From NCBI RefSeq assembly GCF_002419965.1, contig NZ_DIHC01000032.1, positions 1 through 42,678 on the forward strand: 42,678 nt of DNA. The letters run 5' to 3'. The notes under the pieces were generated by a model. The model had not been told where the DNA came from. It worked only from the letters and a program-made list of their open reading frames with translations, and searched no databases. Of the stretch, positions 31,818-41,282 are shown piece after piece. Origin of the DNA: Pseudomonas sp. UBA5706 (GTDB taxonomy: Bacteria; Pseudomonadota; Gammaproteobacteria; Pseudomonadales; Pseudomonadaceae). The position numbers and the translations under genes were made by a program. Numbering within the stretch: position 1 is the stretch's first letter; each line of letters begins with the position of its first letter.

Positions 31818-34301
31818 TCAATCCACCACGCTGAACTCCACCCGCGCGGTTTGTCCACTCTCGTCCAGCACACTCAATTGATAGCGACCCAGCCGGCTGA
31901 AACTGTGGCTGTAACTGTCCTGATTAGCCGTATCGCCGACCGGCGCGCCATCGATGAACCACCAGCGCCGCCCCAAGCCCCCCAGCGCTGAAAAGTTGAG
32001 ACGCAGCTGCTGCTGGCTGCCCGTCGGCAAGCGCAGTTGGTCCCCTTCCCGCACGCCCACGATCGATATCGGTGTCGCCAGACCCAGGCTCTGGGGCGGG
32101 CAGGCAGGATCGATGGCAGGCAGGCGCATGTCGCGCCGTTCGGCCTTGGGCAGCCAAGGCTCCAGTGAAGCGGGCCACAGCGCAATATCGCGGGGCTGCG
32201 ACTGTGGACAACCGGCACCGACGCGCAGGCCTTTGTCATTGATCCAGACCTTCTCCAGCAGCCCCAACCCCAACGGCTGATCGGTGGCCTGCAAGGTCGG
32301 CGGCGTGGTGCCGTCGAGCGTCCAGGCAAAGCGCTGACGCCGACAATTGGGATCGCTCTTGCTCAGCGGTTGGCCCAGCGGCCAACAGATGGCCGCGACC
32401 CCCACATTCAGGGGAACAGGGGACACCGGCGGCAGGATGTTGCGCTGCGCATCGCGGTTCACCAGCAGGTCGTGCACCTGCAGCATCAGCGGCGCTGCCG
32501 AGGCCAGGCCGAACTGTCCGGGCACTGGCGTGCCATCGGGCCGGCCTATCCACACGCCAATCAAGAAGCGCGGCCCGACGCCAATCGACCAGGCGTCGCG
32601 AAATCCATAACTGGTGCCGGTTTTCCAAGCCAATGCCGGCCGTTGCACCAGCTCCGCGTGAGGGTCCAGATCGGGTCGCGACTGGCCGCTAAGAATGCGC
32701 CGGATGATCCAGGCGGCCCCCGGCGACATCATTGGCCGGTCACGCAACCGGTCCTGCGGTTGCAGGCGAATATCGGCGCTGCGCCCGCCCCGTGCAAACG
32801 CGCTATAGCCACCGACCAGGTCCTCCAGACGACTCCCCGCGCCTCCCAGAATCAGCGCCAGATTCGGCTCGGCCAGCGGCGGCAGCGTCAGCGGCACCCC
32901 GCCGTTGCGCAACTCGGCGGCGAAGCGTTTTGGCCCGTAGGCTTCCAGCAGCTGCACAGCAGGCAGGTTGAGCGACATCGACAGCGCCGAACTGGCCGCG
33001 ACCGCACCGTTGAAGCCGGAGGAAAAGTTGCCCGGCCGATAGTCGCCATAACGCCTTGGCACATCCTGCATCAGCGATTCGGAATGTATCAACCCGGCGT
33101 CCATCGCCTTGCCATAGAGAAACGGCTTGAGGGTCGAGCCCGGTGAGCGCAGCGCACTGACCATGTCGACATGGCCAAAGCGCTTGGTATCGCCGATGTC
33201 CACCGACCCTACGTAGGCACGAACCGCCATGTTCTCGGCCTCCACCACCAGAATCGCCGCCGAGGTGCGCTCGGGTAAGCGCGCGCGCCAGCCCAGCAAG
33301 AGGTCTTCGAGACGGCGCTGCAATCCGGCATCGAGCGTGGTGCGGATCAGCGGTGGGCTGCCCGGTCGGTTCAGGCGCCGGGCCAACAGTGGCGCCAGGC
33401 TAGGCTCCTGTCGCGGGGCAAGCAGTAAAGGCTCCTCCAGCGCCTCGTCCACCGCCTGCTGCGGCCACTCGCCGAATTCGGCCAGACGGCGCAGTACCTT
33501 GTCGCGAGCCATTTGAGCGCGTTGTGGATGGCGATCAGGGCGCAGCCGGCTTGGTGCCTGGGGCAACACCGCAAGCAGCGCGGCATCGGCGCGGGTCAGT
33601 TGCTGTGGGGATTTGCCCAGATACGCCCAACTGGCCGCCGCGACGCCTTGCAACGTGCCACCGAAGGGTGCGCGATTGAGGTACAGGCCGAGGATCTCCT
33701 GCTTGGACAGGTGCCACTCCAATTGGGCGGTACGCCACAGCTGACGCAGCTTGCCGGGCAAGGTGCGCGAATGAGGATCGAGCAAACGCGCAACCTGCAT
33801 CGACAAGGTACTGCCCCCGGACACCACATGCCCGCCGCTGAAGTTCTGCCAGGTGGCGCGCAGCAGCGCCATGGGGTTTACGCCGGGATGCCGATAGAAC
33901 CAGCGATCTTCGTAGGTCAGCAGCGCATCGAGATAATACGGCGACACCTGATCCACACTCACCGGATAACGCCACACGCCGTTGGCATCGGCAAAGCGCC
34001 AGAGGGGCGTGCCATCTTCGGCCAGTACCACGCGAGCCAGATCATCTCTGGGCAACGGTAACGGCCAGAGGCGATCGGCGAGCCAGAGCAGCAGGCAGAA
34101 CACCAGCAGCCCCCCCGCCAGCCATCGAAGTACACGGCCTGCTGTCTGTCGCTGACTGGGGGACGTGTCGGGAACCTGTGGGAGCGAGCTTGCTCGCGAA
34201 GGCGTACCGTCAGGCGTCTCTGATGCCGCCGAGCCACCGACTCGCGAGCAAGCGCGATCCCACCAGGCTCTGCAGCGAGTCGCAAGAAATCCACGCTTCA
34301 T
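31818..34301 (-). CDS. pbpC: Penicillin-binding protein 1C
   Basis: An 827-residue bifunctional peptidoglycan synthase anchored in the inner membrane (helix about 61-76). The glycosyltransferase motifs are LLTYEDRWFYRHPG with catalytic Glu131 and EILGLYLNRAPFGG; the transpeptidase has SPGSTLKPF (SxxK), SLN as SxN and KTGTSYGF. A C-terminal BiPBP_C domain (from about 730) is typical of PBP1C. The gene is the usual partner of a bacterial alpha-2-macroglobulin, encoded upstream at 35137-40059. Odd: codons 13-41 are a REPIN read through in frame; no ATG, GTG or TTG in frame lies between that repeat and the membrane helix. Confidence 0.92.
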   Translation of the reverse strand: MKRGFLATRCRAWWDRACSRVGGSAASETPDGTPSRASSLPQVPDTSPSQRQTAGRVLRWLAGGLLVFCLLLWLADRLWPLPLPRDDLARVVLAEDGTPLWRFADANGVWRYPVSVDQVSPYYLDALLTYEDRWFYRHPGVNPMALLRATWQNFSGGHVVSGGSTLSMQVARLLDPHSRTLPGKLRQLWRTAQLEWHLSKQEILGLYLNRAPFGGTLQGVAAASWAYLGKSPQQLTRADAALLAVLPQAPSRLRPDRHPQRAQMARDKVLRRLAEFGEWPQQAVDEALEEPLLLAPRQEPSLAPLLARRLNRPGSPPLIRTTLDAGLQRRLEDLLLGWRARLPERTSAAILVVEAENMAVRAYVGSVDIGDTKRFGHVDMVSALRSPGSTLKPFLYGKAMDAGLIHSESLMQDVPRRYGDYRPGNFSSGFNGAVAASSALSMSLNLPAVQLLEAYGPKRFAAELRNGGVPLTLPPLAEPNLALILGGAGSRLEDLVGGYSAFARGGRSADIRLQPQDRLRDRPMMSPGAAWIIRRILSGQSRPDLDPHAELVQRPALAWKTGTSYGFRDAWSIGVGPRFLIGVWIGRPDGTPVPGQFGLASAAPLMLQVHDLLVNRDAQRNILPPVSPVPLNVGVAAICWPLGQPLSKSDPNCRRQRFAWTLDGTTPPTLQATDQPLGLGLLEKVWINDKGLRVGAGCPQSQPRDIALWPASLEPWLPKAERRDMRLPAIDPACPPQSLGLATPISIVGVREGDQLRLPTGSQQQLRLNFSALGGLGRRWWFIDGAPVGDTANQDSYSHSFSRLGRYQLSVLDESGQTARVEFSVVD
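34178..34263. repeat. REPIN inside the 5' end of pbpC
   Basis: GTGGGAGCGAGCTTGCTCGC (34178-34197) and its inverse partner CTCGCGAGCAAGCGCGATCCCAC-type arm (34241-34263) form an 86-bp inverted pair of the widespread Pseudomonas REP type. It lies wholly within the pbpC reading frame (residues 13-41). Confidence 0.85.
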
Positions 34302-34399
34302 GCCAAAGAGCCTTTATCCTGCAGGGAACTCGGCCCGCCCATCGGTAGCCAAAGCGAACAGTGCCTTTTTCGGCTCATCCCCTTCATCAGGAAGCAGAC

Positions 34400-34693
34400 A
34401 TGCAGGTAGAAAGCGTTTTCGAATGGCTCGGCCAGGTAATCGGGGCCGTGATTCGCTTCGTCGTCGACGGGTTAAGCTGGTTGTTCAACATGTTTACTCA
34501 TGCCGGTGGCAATTTCGTCGACGGGTTATCACGCACGTTGGGCATGGACACCTCACTGATCAGCATCGTCGCCCTGATCATCGGGCTGATGCTGCTGTAC
34601 TCGGCGATCCGCGCCTTCATGCGCGCCTCGATCATCATGGGGATTATCTGGCTGTTTCTGGGATTGTGGTTACTGAGCTGGATTATTCATTAA
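34400..34693 (+). CDS. Small two-helix membrane protein, unknown function
   Basis: A 97-residue protein with two or three hydrophobic stretches: IGAVIRFVVDGLSWLFNMF (about 12-31, amphipathic), SLISIVALIIGLMLLYSAI (about 53-71) and IMGIIWLFLGLWLLSWII (about 79-96). AGGAAG (34389-34394) lies 5 bases before the ATG at 34400. It is divergent from pbpC with about 100 bases between, and followed by a repeat array. No family is recognised. The context suggests an envelope role at most. Confidence 0.7.
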   Translation: MQVESVFEWLGQVIGAVIRFVVDGLSWLFNMFTHAGGNFVDGLSRTLGMDTSLISIVALIIGLMLLYSAIRAFMRASIIMGIIWLFLGLWLLSWIIH

Positions 34694-34696
34694 GGT

Positions 34697-35100
34697 CCTC
34701 ACCGGCGTGATCGTCCCCGCGTTACCACGCAGAGCGTGGGAACGAGCAGCTAACTCCTCACCGGCATGATCGTTCCCACGCTCCGCGTGGGAATGCATCC
34801 CACGACGCTGTGCGTCGTCACAACAGCAGACGCGCAGCTTCCATCCCGCGTTACCACGCAACGCGCGGGAACGAGCAGCTAACTCCCCACCGGCATGATC
34901 GTACCCACGCTCCGCGTGGGAATGCATCCCACGACGCTGTGCGTCGTAACAACAGCAGACGCGCAGCTTCCATCCCCGCGTTACCACGCAACGCGCGGGA
35001 ACGAGCAGCTAACTCCCCACCGGTATGATCGTTCCCACGCCCACGCTCCGCGTGGGAAGGCATCCCACGACGCTGTGCGTCGTCACACAGCAAACGCGGC
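34697..35100. repeat. Tandem array of a 129-130-bp hairpin-rich repeat
   Basis: The phrase GAACGAGCAGCTAACT recurs at about 34740, 34869 and 34999, giving two full units and two partial ones. Each unit holds the hairpin GTTCCCACGCTCCGCGTGGGAA-type (near 34771, 34901), a CATCCCACGACGCTGTGCGTCGT segment, and GCGTTACCACGCAACGCGCGGG. Units differ by a few substitutions. The last unit has a 6-bp internal duplication (CCCACG, near 35035-35046). Open frames through it are products of the repeat. Confidence 0.85.
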
Positions 35101-35136
35101 GAACATCGTGATCCGCCGCACCCCATAGGCTGCCCC

Positions 35137-38100
35137 TTACTTCTTCCCTTTCACTACCAACTGCGCCGGCGCATCGCCCAAAGCCTGCCAGTTCGGCCGG
35201 TACATCGATTCGATCTGCGGCGGCGGCACGCGGTAGGTGCCCGGTGTCACAGCCCGCGCCAGATAAAGCAGATGCACGGTGTTGAAACCCTGCAGATCCA
35301 CCGCCGCGACATAACGATCAGCGCGGAACTCCTGATGCTTGATACCGGCGTTTTCCATCGACTCACGCCACTGCTTCACCGAGCCACTGGCATCTTCCAG
35401 ACTGGCCGCGCTTTGCGCCAGATTCTGGTTTTCGATCTCAAGCCCGGCTGGCAGCAAATCCACCACCAGCGCATCCGGCACCCGCTCCTTGGCTTTGAGC
35501 TCCAGATGCACCAGCACCAGTTCGCCACTTTTCAACGCGTTCAGGTTCAGCGCCTGGCCATCCATACCCAGGTACTCGCGACGAATCGCCAGGTTCTCGC
35601 CACCGGCCACGGGAGGCTGCGAGGGATAACCGGAAATCGTCATCTGCTGATACAACGTGTCGCCGCCGGTGTTCTGTACGGTCAGCGGCGCAGCCAGCAC
35701 GGAGCTGTCGAGTTTCACGCCCGGTTGATCGTTGCTCAGCTCGCGATTGTTGCTGCCGCTGTTCAAGGTCGCCGCCCACTTGCCTTCCGGCTTGCCGAGC
35801 AAATCGCGCCCGGCGAGGAACAGCGAGTTACGCTCCTGGGTCGACAAATAGCGGCTGGCCGCAACCTGATCCGACAGCGCAAACAGACGCTCCTCGACCT
35901 TGTCAGTCGCCAGTTTGTTTTCCTCCAGCAGCGACAGAATCAGCGCCTGATCGCGCAACGGGCTGCCGTAGTCGGCCAGCCAGTCGTTGGCCTTGCGACC
36001 CGCCGCCAGCCCCGCCAGCAACGCTTGATCGGCACGGGGTTTGTCGCCCATTTTTTCCAAGGCGATGGACAACTGCACCAACGGCAGCCCGGAGCGTGCA
36101 TCGGCACGACGTTCGAACAGGCTGCGCAGCGCACCCAGCGGCGCCTGCTGGCTGCGCGACAGCACCAGACCCGCATAAGCCTGTACGGCGAAGCGGGTGT
36201 GCTCGGCGTTTTCGCTGTAGTTAACCTCGATCTGATTGCGCTCCTGCAGGTAACGCAACAAACGCTCGCTGGCTTTCTTCAAGGCATCCGGCGGCACCGC
36301 AAAACCCTGATCACGGGCGCGCAGCAGGAAGTCGGTGACGTAGGCGGTCAGCCAGTATTCTTCCTCGCCATCAGCGCCCCACAGACCGAAACTGCCGTTG
36401 TAGCGCTGCATGCCCAACAGGCGCTCGATGCCGATTTCGATTTTGCGCTTACGCTCGGCATCGGACTCACCCTCCAGCCCCAGCCGCTTGAGGACCGCGG
36501 CGTCGGCATACAGCGACGGGTACAGACCGCTGGTGGTCTGTTCCAGGCATCCGTAGGGATAAGCCTTCAGCGCCCGAATCTGTTCGCCAAGGTTCAACGG
36601 CGGATGGCTCGACACTGACAGCAGCGCCTCACGCCCGGCAGGCTCGAACGCCTCCAGCGCACCTTCCGGCAGGCTCCACGCCTGATCCTTGAGCACCGCA
36701 CGGTACTGCCTCAGCATCGCCGGGTAGGCCGGACGCACACCGATGGTCCACTCACGACTGAACGCAGGCAGGTTCTCGCCCGGCAGATCCAGGCCGTTGA
36801 CCGTCACCTGGATCACGCCCTGACCAAAACCACCCTGAGCCTTCACCGGAATCTGCAACGTGGTGCGCTGGCCCTGATTGAGGCTGACCGCCTTTGTGCC
36901 GTCGCCTTCGGCCAGACTCAGTTGCCCAAGGGCGGTGACCTGCACATTGAGCTTCTGCGCTTTGCCCGACAGGTTTGACAGGTCCAGCGCCACTTTGGTC
37001 TGGTCGCCACCGGCAAGGAAACGCGGTGCCGACAGCTCGGCGATCAGCGGCGCGGCGACCACGGTTTTAGCTTCGGCCATGCCATAGCGCTCGTCGGTCC
37101 AGGCTTGGGCCATGATCCGCAATTGGCCGTTGAAGTCGGGAATATCAACACTAACCTCGGCATCGCCCTGATCGTTCAGCGTCACCGGCGCGCTCTGCAA
37201 TGCAACGATGGTGACGCTGGTTTCAGGACGCTTGCCGCCCTTGGCCAGCGCCGCATCACCGCCGAATGCCAGGCTCGCCAGACGATTGCGCCCGGCTTCG
37301 ATCAACTGGCCGTAAATGTCCAGTTGATCGGCGCCGTATTGCTTGCGCCCGAACAGGCCGGTAAACGGATCCGGCGTGGCGTATTCGGTGATGTTGAGAA
37401 TTCCGACATCCACCGCCGCGACCAGCACATGCACGTTCTTCGGGATCGAACCGTCGGCGTTTTTTGCGTTGACCTTGAGTTTGAGCGGCTGCTTGGGACG
37501 CATCTTCTCAGGCGCCGTGACGGTCAGCGCCAGTTTGCGTTGCGAGCGATCCAGCGGCAGATGCAACACGCCGACGGCGCGTTTGGGCGTGACGTTGGCC
37601 TTGCGCTCGCCCGGACGAATCACCAGCGCGCTGACGTACAGGTCGTGGCGCGCCCATTTCTTGTCCACCGGCACATCGAAGGTCTTGCCCTCGGCCGGCA
37701 CATCGATTTCCTGCCACCACAGCGGACCTTCGCTGGACTCCACCAACAGATAGCCCTTGCCCGCCGAGGGCGGCGTGACGGTGACCTTGGCCGTGTCGCC
37801 ATCGGCGTAGGCCGGTTTGTCCAGCGCCAGCTTGACCTGATCGGGTCGCACGGCGCCGCCTTCGGCGTTGTCCTGCCAGCGGTAGCCGGCCCAGAAACGC
37901 ACGCTGCTAACGAGGCCGGTGGTTGGGTCTTCGACTTCCACGCGGTACGGGCCCCACTCCACCGGGAAGCTGACCTTGGCCGTGGAGTCCTTCTTCACGC
38001 TGAGGGTCTCTTCGGACAGGTTGAGGAATTTCTCGTTGTAGTGGTAGCTCCAGCCATCGCTGTCGGAGTAGTTCCAGTAGTAATCGCGACGCTCGCGAAT

Positions 38101-40059
38101 CAATCGCACCTTGAGGTTGTCGGCGGCCAGTTTGTGGCCTTGGGCGTCGGCCATGAGCACTTCGAATTCCACCGGACCATCGCCGTCGGTGGCGTCGCCA
38201 TCGAACAGTCCGCGCAGGCCGGGCAGCGTGTCGGCAGGCCATACCGGTTGCGTCAGGCGTCGGGTTATGGGGCGACCACCGGACTCCTGCAGGCTGGCTT
38301 GCAGGACCAGCTCCAGTGGCGAACGGGCCTTGGCCCATTGGCTGTCGATGCTCAGGTCCAGTTTGCCATTGGCGTCGAGGGTGCCGTCTTCGATTTCAAG
38401 ATCCTGTTTCAGGTCCTCCTCGGTCACCGATCCAAACTGATACCCCGGCAGCCCCGGCACCGCTTCACGCAGCGGGCGCACATAGAGTTGACCGGTCAGA
38501 CGATTGCCCGAAGCAGGCGCGCCGTAGAGGTAACGGCCATTGATGGAAACATCGAACGGCGCATCAGGCGCCAGTGGCGTATCGCTGCCCTTGAGTTCCA
38601 GAGCCATGCGTTCCGGCAGGAAATCCTCGACCTGGAATTCATATAACTGGGGCTTGCCGTCGCCCAGGTCAAACACCAGCTGCCAGCGTCCGGTCGGGGC
38701 TTCGTCCGACAGTTGCAGTTGATACTGGTAAAGCCCCGTGGCGTCGGCGTCCCACACGAACTTGCGACTGACCTGATCATCCGGGCGGCGCACTTCCACG
38801 GTGATCGGCTGAGGTTTCACGCTCTTGCCGTCGCTGTCACGCAGCAGACCGTTGAGCAGCACCACTTCGCCGGGGCGATACAGGTCGCGAGGGCCAAAGA
38901 TGAAGAATTGCAACGGATGGGCTTGTGGGCCGGTGATGTCGAATTCGGCAAGATCCAGCGCGGCACTGTTCAGGCGCAGCATGCTGGTCTGCTCACCTTG
39001 ATGGGCCAACAGCACCTGAGCCTTGGCTGGCAGCGGCAGTTCGGCGTGACCGGCACTGTCGGTCTTGCCCTGGCCGACCACGCGGCCCTTGTCGTCATAC
39101 AGTTCGAGGCCTACGCCGTCCAGCGCCTTGCCACCTTCAAGCGCTTGGGTAAAGACGTCCAGACGGTTGGCGTAGCGATGCGCGGACAGACCGATATCGC
39201 TGAGCGTGAACAGCGTCGCAGGCTGCGAATAGTTGTAGGTGCCCGAGGCGCGCATCACGGCCAGGTACACGCCCGGCTGTTGCAGTGGCTTGAGCCCGGC
39301 GATAGGCAGAAGCACGGTTTCCCGGGTGTTGCGCGCAGGGTTCAGGTCGAAACGACCGCCATAGACCAGATCGGCCATGGGCAACAGTTCCTGAGACTCA
39401 TAGCTTTGCAGGCTGGAAGAGCCTTCCCACGAGCTGAGGAAAGCCGGCAGCGAGTCGGGCTTGATGCGGAAGAATTCGACATCGACCTTGTCGACGTTCA
39501 GCGCAATGACCGGCAACCCCTCGGCCAAACGCGTGGGTAACAGGCTGCCGCGACTGGCGAAACCGACTGTGGCATGCAGGTCGGAGGTCTCAAGGCGCGC
39601 GGAATATTCGGCGGCAAGGCTATTGTTATTCACGGCCAGCAGGCCCGGATCGATGGTCAGGACCAACTTGCGCTTGGGCTCCAGATGCCGCAGGCGCAGT
39701 TCCATGAGGTTGTCCGACAGCTCCCATGCACCATCGACCTTGCCACTGACGCTGTCCACCAGATGCACTTTCTCGGCGAACTTCTGGTCCGGGTTCAGGG
39801 GTACGGAAAAACTCAGAGACAGCGTGCTGGCACCGTCAAGCTGGACTTCGGAGACATCCACCACCGCCAGCTCACGCCCGGCGTAGCGCTTGCTCAGCGC
39901 AGGAATATCAACGGCGGGTTTGGGTTTCGCGGTATCTGACGCTGGCGCTTGAGTCGCAGCGGGTTGCGCAGGTGCGGGAGCGGGTTTGTCAGAGGTAGAG
40001 GAATCACAGGCACTGAGCAGTAACAGCGTGCAGGCCAGGAACAGTCCTTTGTTAAGCAT
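35137..40059 (-). CDS. Bacterial alpha-2-macroglobulin lipoprotein (YfhM-like)
   Basis: A 1640-residue periplasmic lipoprotein (lipobox LLSAC, Cys18) that is thought to trap foreign proteases. It has N-terminal macroglobulin-like beta domains (from about 60 to 1000), a bait region, and the thioester domain with CLEQ (Cys1171) in AYPYGCLEQTTSG, followed by helical toroid repeats (about 1200-1430) and the receptor-binding-like end. The intact thioester distinguishes it from thioester-less paralogues. Such genes usually sit with pbpC, thought to repair the wall while the inhibitor guards it; here pbpC follows on the same strand after 836 bases that hold a divergent small gene and a repeat array. 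Confidence 0.92.
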   Translation of the reverse strand: MLNKGLFLACTLLLLSACDSSTSDKPAPAPAQPAATQAPASDTAKPKPAVDIPALSKRYAGRELAVVDVSEVQLDGASTLSLSFSVPLNPDQKFAEKVHLVDSVSGKVDGAWELSDNLMELRLRHLEPKRKLVLTIDPGLLAVNNNSLAAEYSARLETSDLHATVGFASRGSLLPTRLAEGLPVIALNVDKVDVEFFRIKPDSLPAFLSSWEGSSSLQSYESQELLPMADLVYGGRFDLNPARNTRETVLLPIAGLKPLQQPGVYLAVMRASGTYNYSQPATLFTLSDIGLSAHRYANRLDVFTQALEGGKALDGVGLELYDDKGRVVGQGKTDSAGHAELPLPAKAQVLLAHQGEQTSMLRLNSAALDLAEFDITGPQAHPLQFFIFGPRDLYRPGEVVLLNGLLRDSDGKSVKPQPITVEVRRPDDQVSRKFVWDADATGLYQYQLQLSDEAPTGRWQLVFDLGDGKPQLYEFQVEDFLPERMALELKGSDTPLAPDAPFDVSINGRYLYGAPASGNRLTGQLYVRPLREAVPGLPGYQFGSVTEEDLKQDLEIEDGTLDANGKLDLSIDSQWAKARSPLELVLQASLQESGGRPITRRLTQPVWPADTLPGLRGLFDGDATDGDGPVEFEVLMADAQGHKLAADNLKVRLIRERRDYYWNYSDSDGWSYHYNEKFLNLSEETLSVKKDSTAKVSFPVEWGPYRVEVEDPTTGLVSSVRFWAGYRWQDNAEGGAVRPDQVKLALDKPAYADGDTAKVTVTPPSAGKGYLLVESSEGPLWWQEIDVPAEGKTFDVPVDKKWARHDLYVSALVIRPGERKANVTPKRAVGVLHLPLDRSQRKLALTVTAPEKMRPKQPLKLKVNAKNADGSIPKNVHVLVAAVDVGILNITEYATPDPFTGLFGRKQYGADQLDIYGQLIEAGRNRLASLAFGGDAALAKGGKRPETSVTIVALQSAPVTLNDQGDAEVSVDIPDFNGQLRIMAQAWTDERYGMAEAKTVVAAPLIAELSAPRFLAGGDQTKVALDLSNLSGKAQKLNVQVTALGQLSLAEGDGTKAVSLNQGQRTTLQIPVKAQGGFGQGVIQVTVNGLDLPGENLPAFSREWTIGVRPAYPAMLRQYRAVLKDQAWSLPEGALEAFEPAGREALLSVSSHPPLNLGEQIRALKAYPYGCLEQTTSGLYPSLYADAAVLKRLGLEGESDAERKRKIEIGIERLLGMQRYNGSFGLWGADGEEEYWLTAYVTDFLLRARDQGFAVPPDALKKASERLLRYLQERNQIEVNYSENAEHTRFAVQAYAGLVLSRSQQAPLGALRSLFERRADARSGLPLVQLSIALEKMGDKPRADQALLAGLAAGRKANDWLADYGSPLRDQALILSLLEENKLATDKVEERLFALSDQVAASRYLSTQERNSLFLAGRDLLGKPEGKWAATLNSGSNNRELSNDQPGVKLDSSVLAAPLTVQNTGGDTLYQQMTISGYPSQPPVAGGENLAIRREYLGMDGQALNLNALKSGELVLVHLELKAKERVPDALVVDLLPAGLEIENQNLAQSAASLEDASGSVKQWRESMENAGIKHQEFRADRYVAAVDLQGFNTVHLLYLARAVTPGTYRVPPPQIESMYRPNWQALGDAPAQLVVKGKK

Positions 40060-40274
40060 GAGGCACTCATTAGCGGCAGGTGGTGTGAGGAGCAGCAGTT
40101 ATAGCACCGCAATCGCGTTCGTAAAGTGCGGCGCGCAGATAGACCATGGGTTTGTGCGTCTGTTCGCAGGCTAGGGATCGAGCAACGTCTACTTCTGCGC
40201 GCAGGGCCAGAATTACACAACGTCTGCTTCTGCCTGTAGACCAATGACCCACACACTGTCCGCTTCTACCCGCA

Positions 40275-40413
40275 GGGCGTAGGAGCCCGGCTCGCCGACG
40301 ATCTGCCGGGAACCGGCAGTAAAACCTCTGAACGCGGTCTTCCTGCACAACCGCGTCGGCTGATGTTGCTGCCGCTACGCGCCAGATCGCCGGCAAGCCG
40401 GGCTCCTACGCCC
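40275..40413. repeat. 139-bp REPIN, copy 1
   Basis: An inverted pair beginning GGGCGTAGGAGC and ending GCTCCTACGCCC, with REP cores CCGGC-type on both sides and a central part containing AAAACCTCTGAACGCGGTC and CACAACCGCG. Nearly identical to the copies at 40699 and 40982. Confidence 0.9.
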
Positions 40414-40698
40414 TCTGGGCAGAATCAAAAGCGCGGTTGATGTGGGGCATTTCTCCGCGCAGGACGACAAACCGTCCGTTTCTGCCCGCAGAGCGACAAA
40501 TCGCGTTCTGCTCCTGCCTGCAGACCGACGAACCGCACACCGTCCGTTTCTGCCCGCTGGGCGACGCACCGCACACCGCCTGCTTCTGCCTGCAGACCGA
40601 CAAATCGCGTTCTGCTCCTGCCTGCAGACCGACGAACCGCACACCGTCCGTTTCTGCCCGCAGGGCGACGAACCCCACACTGCCTGCTTCTGCCCGCA

Positions 40699-40836
40699 GG
40701 GCGTAGGAGCTGGCTTGCAGGCGATCTGACGGGAACCGGCAGTAAAACCTCTGAACGCGGTCTTCCTGCACAACCGCGTCGGCTGATATTGCTGCCGCTA
40801 CGCGCCAGATCGCCGGCAAGCCGGGCTCCTACGCCC
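40699..40836. repeat. 138-bp REPIN, copy 2
   Basis: Same element as copy 1, with a few changes in the left arm (GGAGCTGGCTTGCAGGCGATC) and GATATT for GATGTT in the centre. The flank to the right (CTCTGGGCAGAATCAAAAGC) is the same as that of copy 1, so a larger block was copied. Confidence 0.9.
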
Positions 40837-40981
40837 TCTGGGCAGAATCAAAAGCGCGGTTGATGTGGGGCATTTCTCCGCGCAGGACCACAAACCGTCC
40901 GTTTCTGTCCGCAGAGCGACAAATCGCGTTCTGCTCCTGCCTGCAGACCGACGAACCGCACACCGTCCGTTTCTGCCCGCA

Positions 40982-41120
40982 GGGCGTAGGAGCCTGGCTT
41001 GCCGGCGATCTGCCGGGAACCGGCAGTAAAACCTCTGAACGCGGTCTTCCTGCACAACCGCGTCGGCTGATGTTGCTGCCGCTACGCGCCAGATCGCCGG
41101 CAAGCCGGGCTCCTACGCCC
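40982..41120. repeat. 139-bp REPIN, copy 3
   Basis: Same element; the left arm is the most regular (GCCTGGCTTGCCGGCGATC). Its right flank CCTGGGCAGAGTCAAAAGCG (41121-41139 region) begins the unique DNA before the MATE gene. Confidence 0.9.
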
Positions 41121-41252
41121 CCTGGGCAGAGTCAAAAGCGTGTTGTGCAGAACATAAGCACACCGCTGGCATGCCAGAGTACGCGCACTGGGCGCAATCA
41201 AGCCCGCGTTGGTATGGAGCACAAGTACGCGGCAGGCTTGCTATCTGTTCGC

Positions 41253-41258
41253 TACAAT
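41253..41258 (+). promoter_or_regulatory. Candidate -10 box of the MATE gene
   Basis: TACAAT lies 25 bases before the start codon in otherwise plain DNA (CGCTACAATGC). No good -35 box is seen at the usual distance, so this is weak. Confidence 0.3.
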
Positions 41259-41282
41259 GCCGCCCCTTGCGCAGGAGTCCTC

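Larger units (their letters stand above)
40170..41137. repeat. Mosaic of REPINs and about 35-bp tandem units
   Basis: Three REPINs (listed separately) are joined by degenerate tandem units of about 32-37 bp that share TTCTGCCYGCAGRSCGAC followed by one of a few variable ends (GAACCGCACACCGTCCG or AAATCGCGTTCTGCTCC). More diverged units lie at 40175-40274. The spacing between REPIN starts is 424 then 283 bases, differing by 141, about four units. Unit borders equal the REPIN outer border (TTCTGCCCGCAGGGCG), so the units probably grew from it. Frames such as 40406-40819 minus are artefacts of the repeats. No gene is supported between 40060 and 41282. Confidence 0.85.

Noticed and set aside
40406..40819. 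137-residue minus-strand frame and its sister frames in the repeats
   Set aside because: They consist wholly of REPIN and tandem-unit sequence, recur in several copies, and lack a ribosome binding site; open frames are a by-product of GC-rich repeats.
40437..40981. Possible CRISPR array in the 35-bp units
   Set aside because: The shared part is short and variable, and the would-be spacers repeat among themselves. No cas gene is present. The units border REPINs, which explains them better.
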